From assembly GCA_943358175.1 (NCBI GenBank), contig CALRGV010000001.1, positions 1 to 64,000 on the forward strand: a stretch of 64,000 nt of DNA, given 5' to 3'. Below, piece by piece: positions 60,401 to 64,000 of the stretch. Each line of letters begins with the position of its first letter. Position 1 is the stretch's first letter. The notes beneath the pieces are model-generated. The model was given only the letters and a program-made list of their open reading frames with translations, made no database searches and was not told the origin of the DNA. A program made the position numbers and the translations under genes. This DNA comes from Candidatus Peribacteria bacterium (GTDB lineage: Bacteria; Patescibacteriota; Gracilibacteria; UBA1369; LOWO2-01-FULL-3).

Positions 60401-63400
60401 ATCAAGTAATGAGCTGGCTATTTGTTTGAATAATGGGTGATTTCTTATGGTAGGATTTTCTGAAGATTCTGAGAGTGCTTGTTTTGCATCTGCGATTTTT
60501 TCAGCAAATTTGCTGGATTGTTTTACTACAAATCCAAGCTGGAAGGCTTTGATTTGATCAGGAGTGATATTCTTGAAGTCTATCACTAGGTAATCAACCA
60601 ATCTCATTTTTATTTCCATATTCAGGTCTTTGCCTTCAAGTTTTGATCCTTTTTGTCCGGCTTCCGCCATGACCATATTGGTCACACCTATAATGATGCG
60701 ATTATTAATTTCGCCAAGCATGGCTTGTTTATTGAGAAGTTTTGCTCCTTTATCGTTGAATGTATAGTGATTCGGGGCGCCGTCTTTATCATTGTCTTCG
60801 TTGATATTTGTAAGTATTGCCAAAGCGGCTTTTGGATCATATTTATTGTGAAATTGTCCTTTGTTTATAGTGAAAGTTTTTCCATTAATGTCACTCATGG
60901 TTATCTTATCTTTGCCTCCGTATGCTGAGGCTAGAAATTCCGACCAACCACTGTTTTTTGTGTCATTGAAATCGCATAATTTAGTTAGTGCGTCCATAAT
61001 TTCTTTTTGTTCACCTTGTAGTTCTTCATCTTTCTCTTTTTGTTTTGTCTCTTTTGGCATTTGAAGTTCTTCAAAGGCTTTTAAGAGTTCAAGACAAGGT
61101 ACCAGTACTTTGTTAAACATTAGTTCCAGTTGTTCCTGGGAACTTGGGTTAGTAAGTGTTCCATTTTCTTGAGATTTTAAAAGTTTATCGAATATTTCCA
61201 TGAATTCGCCGGGCTTTTCTATAAGCGAAATCAAGCCTTTGGATTTCAGTTCCGGTACGTCTTTCACACTTTTGAAAACATCGGCAAAATCCACTTCACT
61301 ATTGGACCATTCGCTGATTATCTTGGCGGCGTTTGCGGCTATTTCTCCATCTTGATTTAGTGAAAATGGAGGGTTTTTCATGATATTGTTTACCTTTGCG
61401 GATCCTGCCATATTTTTCCATTTGCTTATAATTTCCTCTTCGTCGAGAGAGCCAATTTGTAATTCATAAGTTTTTTCCGTTAACTCTTTGAATTTCTGAC
61501 GATATTCTTTAGTACGTGCTAATTCATCGGATTTGCTAATGATTTCGGATTCTTTAGTGCTGGTTTTTTCTTTGAAATCTTTATATTCATCTGTTTCTTT
61601 ACCTCCTAATTCTTTTTCTTTAATTGCAAGAATTGATGCTGTTAGGGCATCTTCTTTGCCGAATGGAGCGTCTTTATTTTGAACGTCCCAAACTATTGCC
61701 GGGGTGGTATCAAAAGTTATTTTTGCAATAGGGGAGATCGAAAGTACAGATTGTCCTTCTTTGGCAAATTTCTTCATTGCTTCCAATGTATCGAAGAGAT
61801 TTTCCCCGGTTTTAATAGCATTGATGATTCCATCTCTGGAATTTTTCAGAGTTTTTAATTGGTTTACTGTTAAATTTTTAGGTTCTTTGGTTTCAATTTT
61901 GATTTCTTTTTCAGCGGATTTAATTGCCTCGTCAAAATCTTTTACCACTCTATCGTTTGGAGTTTTGTCCAACATGGCTGCGAATTCTTCAGCAACTTTC
62001 TTATCAGAATACTCGGCAAATGCTGAATATTCGTTTGGTTTTTTGAATCTGAATTCGACTTTGTCAGAATGTAGGTCCTTGTAAATTTCCAGTTTAAATG
62101 GAGTGTCTTTGCCATCTATTTTGATGTCGTAAATTTGTCCCGATGGGGTGTCTTTTAAAGGGCCAGTAATTATAATGTTACGTTTGTCAGGACTTTGAGC
62201 TTCTGTTTTTAAGGAAGCGGTATCGCTGGCAATTTTCATTATTTCTCCGAGTTTCACGACGATTCTTTTGTCGAGGGCGACTTTGGCTTCTTTATAATCT
62301 TTGTATTTAGTTTTTTTTGAGGATGCATCTTTGCTTTCTGAATCGACCTCCAATGTCTGGTCTTTTTTCAGGTTTTCTTTAATTCTGCTTCTTAATGGTA
62401 CTATTTCAGCGGTTTTCGGTTCTTTGGCTGGTGTATCAGTGGCTGGTGCTAGACCTTTTTCAATTGCCGGTTTATCTTTTATTGTGGCTTCCAATCTTGC
62501 TATTTCGTTTTGAAGGAATTGTTGAGATTTTTCGAAGTCAGCTTTTTTGTATTTATTTTTTACTGCACCACTCTTGTAGATATTTTCCCAGAGATATTTG
62601 TAAACAGAGAGACGAAGTTTGTTTGGCGTATCTACTTTAAAATTACCCGATGAGTCTCTTTCGTCTAATATCTTTTGGAATTTTTTTGTGTTTAGGATGC
62701 TGCGTTCACTTTCAATGGGGTCGTTTTCACCGTTGGGGATTTCAAATGTCCATTTTATGCTTTTGCCGTTAAGTTCAAATCCCGAGGCTTTTAAAATTTC
62801 TGGGATGCTCATTTTATCAGTGAATTTTTCTATTTCGGGTTTTGCAGCTTCAGGTGTTTTTGGTTCTTCTTTTTTTTCTGCTTTAGGTTCAGATTTTGGT
62901 TCAACTTTTTTCTCTCCGCCGAAAGTATCAATTAGTAGTTCTGTCACGTCTGGATCTTTGATGTCTTTGTTCAAAGCTTTTGCAATAATTAATTGAATTG
63001 TTTTTTCAATTTTTTCAGAAGATTTGAATGCTTCGATATATTTTACACCCCATAATTCATAGTCTATTTCGATGTCTTTTAGTGCCGTTCGTGGCTCTGT
63101 TCTATCGGCTTTGTCTGTGATAGAGCTTAAGCATTTTGAAAGTGTGTTCTCTGCTTTTTTCATGAAGCCATTTCTATCGCTGATTTTCTGAAAAGCTTCT
63201 AAAAGTTTATTAACATATTCTGCTGTTTTTTTGCGTTCATCTGGGTTTTCTTTAGCAATTTCAGCCGCAGTGTTTTTAGCTTTTTGCTCTAGTTTTTCGG
63301 CAATTGTTTTTATGAAATCTTCCTTTACTTTGTTTTTTGAAGTATCCTCTTTGTCCCAATCTGCTTTAAATGAATTGGTTAAATCTTTGCTTGAAACTAA

Positions 63401-64000
63401 GTTACTCATTCTGTCTCCAATTTTTGTTGTAGGGACTTTCTTGTGATGTTCGGAAATGTTTTTTATCGCTGTTGCAGCTTGTTTGTAATACAATTCTACA
63501 TCTTTTTTTGCTTCAGGATCTGTTATTTCCGCAGGTGCCGTTTTCTTTTCGAAATCTGTGCTAATTGAGTCTAAAGTGTCGGTGAAGTTTTTTATTTTTG
63601 GATCTGCTTCTGCATTTTTTGGAGCTTCTTTTCCTTCAATTTTGCTTATTAAGCTTGTTCTGGTTTTTTCGCTTAAGTGTGATCCTGTATCTTTTACTAA
63701 ATCTGCTTTTACTTTTGGATCGGCTTTTTCTAATACTTTTTTGTAAATTGCGTTTGATCCATCTTCTGAGTAAGTTTTTTTGAGTAATAATTGTACGGAT
63801 TCCTTGCTTAGTGCTGCGCAGGCGGCATCATCTAACATTTTGTCATCGAGCGTTTTATTTAGACCTTCTATGTTTTTATTTGAACAAAGGTAATTGATCA
63901 CGTTGTCACAAGTCTTTGTGTTCAACTCGGATAGAGATTTTATATCTTTCAAAATACTGACTAATGCTTTTTCTTTTCTTTCCTCGTTTAATCCAGTATT
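57431..64000 (-). CDS. Giant protein, 5' end outside window, unrecognised
   Basis: At least 2,189 residues; the reading frame stays open to the window edge, so the N-terminus is missing (the first in-frame TTG is at 63952). The visible N-terminal 1,150 residues are Lys/Glu-rich and helical, with Ser/Pro linkers (KKVEPKSEPKAEKKEEPKTP). About 1,200-1,330 are Gly-rich alternating strands (GAGIGTKIDIGDGMSILIGIGANTDGKIIAGVGFSVDVY, then VIASVGIEIGTCGATIGASQ) that look like membrane-inserting or barrel-type beta hairpins. More helical sequence follows to about 2,090, and the C-terminus is Gly/Pro/Gln-rich and disordered. No enzymatic motif is recognised. It is 30 bp upstream of the exported giant gene and probably co-transcribed. 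Confidence 0.65.
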   Translation of the reverse strand, partial: NTGLNEERKEKALVSILKDIKSLSELNTKTCDNVINYLCSNKNIEGLNKTLDDKMLDDAACAALSKESVQLLLKKTYSEDGSNAIYKKVLEKADPKVKADLVKDTGSHLSEKTRTSLISKIEGKEAPKNAEADPKIKNFTDTLDSISTDFEKKTAPAEITDPEAKKDVELYYKQAATAIKNISEHHKKVPTTKIGDRMSNLVSSKDLTNSFKADWDKEDTSKNKVKEDFIKTIAEKLEQKAKNTAAEIAKENPDERKKTAEYVNKLLEAFQKISDRNGFMKKAENTLSKCLSSITDKADRTEPRTALKDIEIDYELWGVKYIEAFKSSEKIEKTIQLIIAKALNKDIKDPDVTELLIDTFGGEKKVEPKSEPKAEKKEEPKTPEAAKPEIEKFTDKMSIPEILKASGFELNGKSIKWTFEIPNGENDPIESERSILNTKKFQKILDERDSSGNFKVDTPNKLRLSVYKYLWENIYKSGAVKNKYKKADFEKSQQFLQNEIARLEATIKDKPAIEKGLAPATDTPAKEPKTAEIVPLRSRIKENLKKDQTLEVDSESKDASSKKTKYKDYKEAKVALDKRIVVKLGEIMKIASDTASLKTEAQSPDKRNIIITGPLKDTPSGQIYDIKIDGKDTPFKLEIYKDLHSDKVEFRFKKPNEYSAFAEYSDKKVAEEFAAMLDKTPNDRVVKDFDEAIKSAEKEIKIETKEPKNLTVNQLKTLKNSRDGIINAIKTGENLFDTLEAMKKFAKEGQSVLSISPIAKITFDTTPAIVWDVQNKDAPFGKEDALTASILAIKEKELGGKETDEYKDFKEKTSTKESEIISKSDELARTKEYRQKFKELTEKTYELQIGSLDEEEIISKWKNMAGSAKVNNIMKNPPFSLNQDGEIAANAAKIISEWSNSEVDFADVFKSVKDVPELKSKGLISLIEKPGEFMEIFDKLLKSQENGTLTNPSSQEQLELMFNKVLVPCLELLKAFEELQMPKETKQKEKDEELQGEQKEIMDALTKLCDFNDTKNSGWSEFLASAYGGKDKITMSDINGKTFTINKGQFHNKYDPKAALAILTNINEDNDKDGAPNHYTFNDKGAKLLNKQAMLGEINNRIIIGVTNMVMAEAGQKGSKLEGKDLNMEIKMRLVDYLVIDFKNITPDQIKAFQLGFVVKQSSKFAEKIADAKQALSESSENPTIRNHPLFKQIASSLLDQGIEPGKVRTIQEKVLFAAGASFKSTNGGGYKFEGAGIGTKIDIGDGMSILIGIGANTDGKIIAGVGFSVDVYRGNGVIASVGIEIGTCGATIGASQTVDAGKVKIHAFEGFRWSWDSIIPTTGGSLGMSWNMENQLKEDLAAAEGKTDYSKVWNEWKSMPQSDIEGKYAKLASIPRLWRPIEAVAKEFDLSKADVVNIVEGIKDQLTEKVMKNLSSPIPIFSYGGFGMLGLVPVPQVGFKLGSASITIPNRRAISKILHELSDITVTNALKKAVAAIDNKEKTARFIEQTGKLVYGHDGKLLSLVKSESIDFSKFPQAGLDTHNKELKRAEMKLTKNANGTTELKVLGPDMKDIEIHIDPKLTELGIIKDGSSIMLEGNTDDLIISRERFELPFGATAGSASIRDVITIRQTGSLRGNRDANWIQTYESAFFQKLENEAEFSMQAGNNAKDPQKNIHEIDGYGKKSADDIGKIEATKNFIAKRPNMEGRLDAKQAEEFGKQTERRHAAMEKRGSAMKLKEYEKLKVRTDLFKNLEDIFPKKNDFTKEFRTNIDEPEKLVKTLVEHSNKINVLKNLNAKEINLAITHLTNLHYTNVYAEATTKKADGTEEISVSEIRKINQGILKGMEKKIKFVRDEVLMPTFTKTINEMSPKPTSTAKQLVDKLINDTFNPLREKLNDPDFDFRKIKVELIPGGAYLFSGSRQYKNGVREGALSQNISYETLEKDKQLLLGFGLLKGTTGSYKLDSTNVEEKELARVILEISSPIPKEDIEFLESPLALKFAGLNSGVLLCFNEGNKFDDYAKITEVYEKPELLQNSPAHKEAVGRFRKLIEEVRAAQLDGKTFEKKIGNTGLTVKIKMSAEIKRGAYSKCTNPSFYAEESAEVSIFAKGGRIVAQFNTSNEVIDAEASKLFASFGLGIGFRNEKVKVATPEAGPGGKVNQGGGHRPPPATGQRPPAAAPSQGGGQAGGGNSNNGAGQKAGESGGAGE

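Noticed and set aside
57431..64000. Plus-strand open frames opposite the giant genes
   Set aside because: Short, Ser/Phe-rich shadow frames of Lys/Glu-rich coding sequence, without start signals.

Overview
The window is AT-rich bacterial DNA with short intergenic gaps and a minimal housekeeping gene set (rny, groES/groEL, rlmN, pyrH, frr, rseP, dnaA, mltG, ybaB, rplY, rel, recO, ftsX, gatC/gatA, holA). UGA ends several clear genes (rlmN, gatA, the FecR-like gene), so the standard bacterial code is used. Almost no start codon has a Shine-Dalgarno sequence, and several genes look leaderless. SLH proteins, a lone VirD4/TraG-like ATPase, very large secreted proteins and many unrecognised genes together suggest a Candidate Phyla Radiation (Patescibacteria) member, perhaps near Peregrinibacteria. 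That placement is inference; no rRNA is present to test it.

Layout. 1-1604: a transglutaminase-like gene between perfect 140-bp inverted repeats. 1.6-9.3 kb: DedA, CysE, a DMT transporter, a secretion-type ATPase, an AI-2E family protein and envelope proteins (SLH, lamin-tail). 9.6-22 kb: RNase Y, a 1,697-residue secreted beta-helix protein, CIRCE-controlled GroES/GroEL, a RelA/SpoT-like protein, RlmN and an HD hydrolase. 22-31 kb: two unknown proteins, pyrH-frr-rseP, dnaA and a FecR-like protein. 30-44 kb: MltG, YbaB, bL25, small envelope proteins, MscS, Rel, RecO, FtsX, a cytidylyltransferase and GatC/GatA. 44.3-44.5 kb: a convergent pair of small RNA genes, one a tRNA-Ala-like RNA with an abnormal anticodon arm, the other carrying two segments complementary to it. 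44.7-50 kb: a gene with a pentanucleotide repeat, a TrmB regulator, a DsbA-like protein, an SLH protein and HolA. 50-52 kb: a small accessory island (HExxH protein, HNH nuclease, small basic protein). 52.4-64 kb: two giant minus-strand genes, the second running off the window edge.

Two structures that ordinary annotation would miss stand out. First, seven copies of a structured element of about 80-120 bp lie directly 3' of plus-strand genes, all in the same orientation. The loop and bulge sequences are conserved, while outer, middle and apical stems change in a compensatory way between copies, and gene stop codons often lie inside the outer stem. Second, the small RNA pair at 44.3-44.5 kb has complementarity to both the anticodon arm and the CCA end.

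The genes fit a cell with a protein surface layer, simple stringent-response and proteostasis systems, and heavy use of secreted repeat proteins. Functions of the large proteins are not known from sequence alone.
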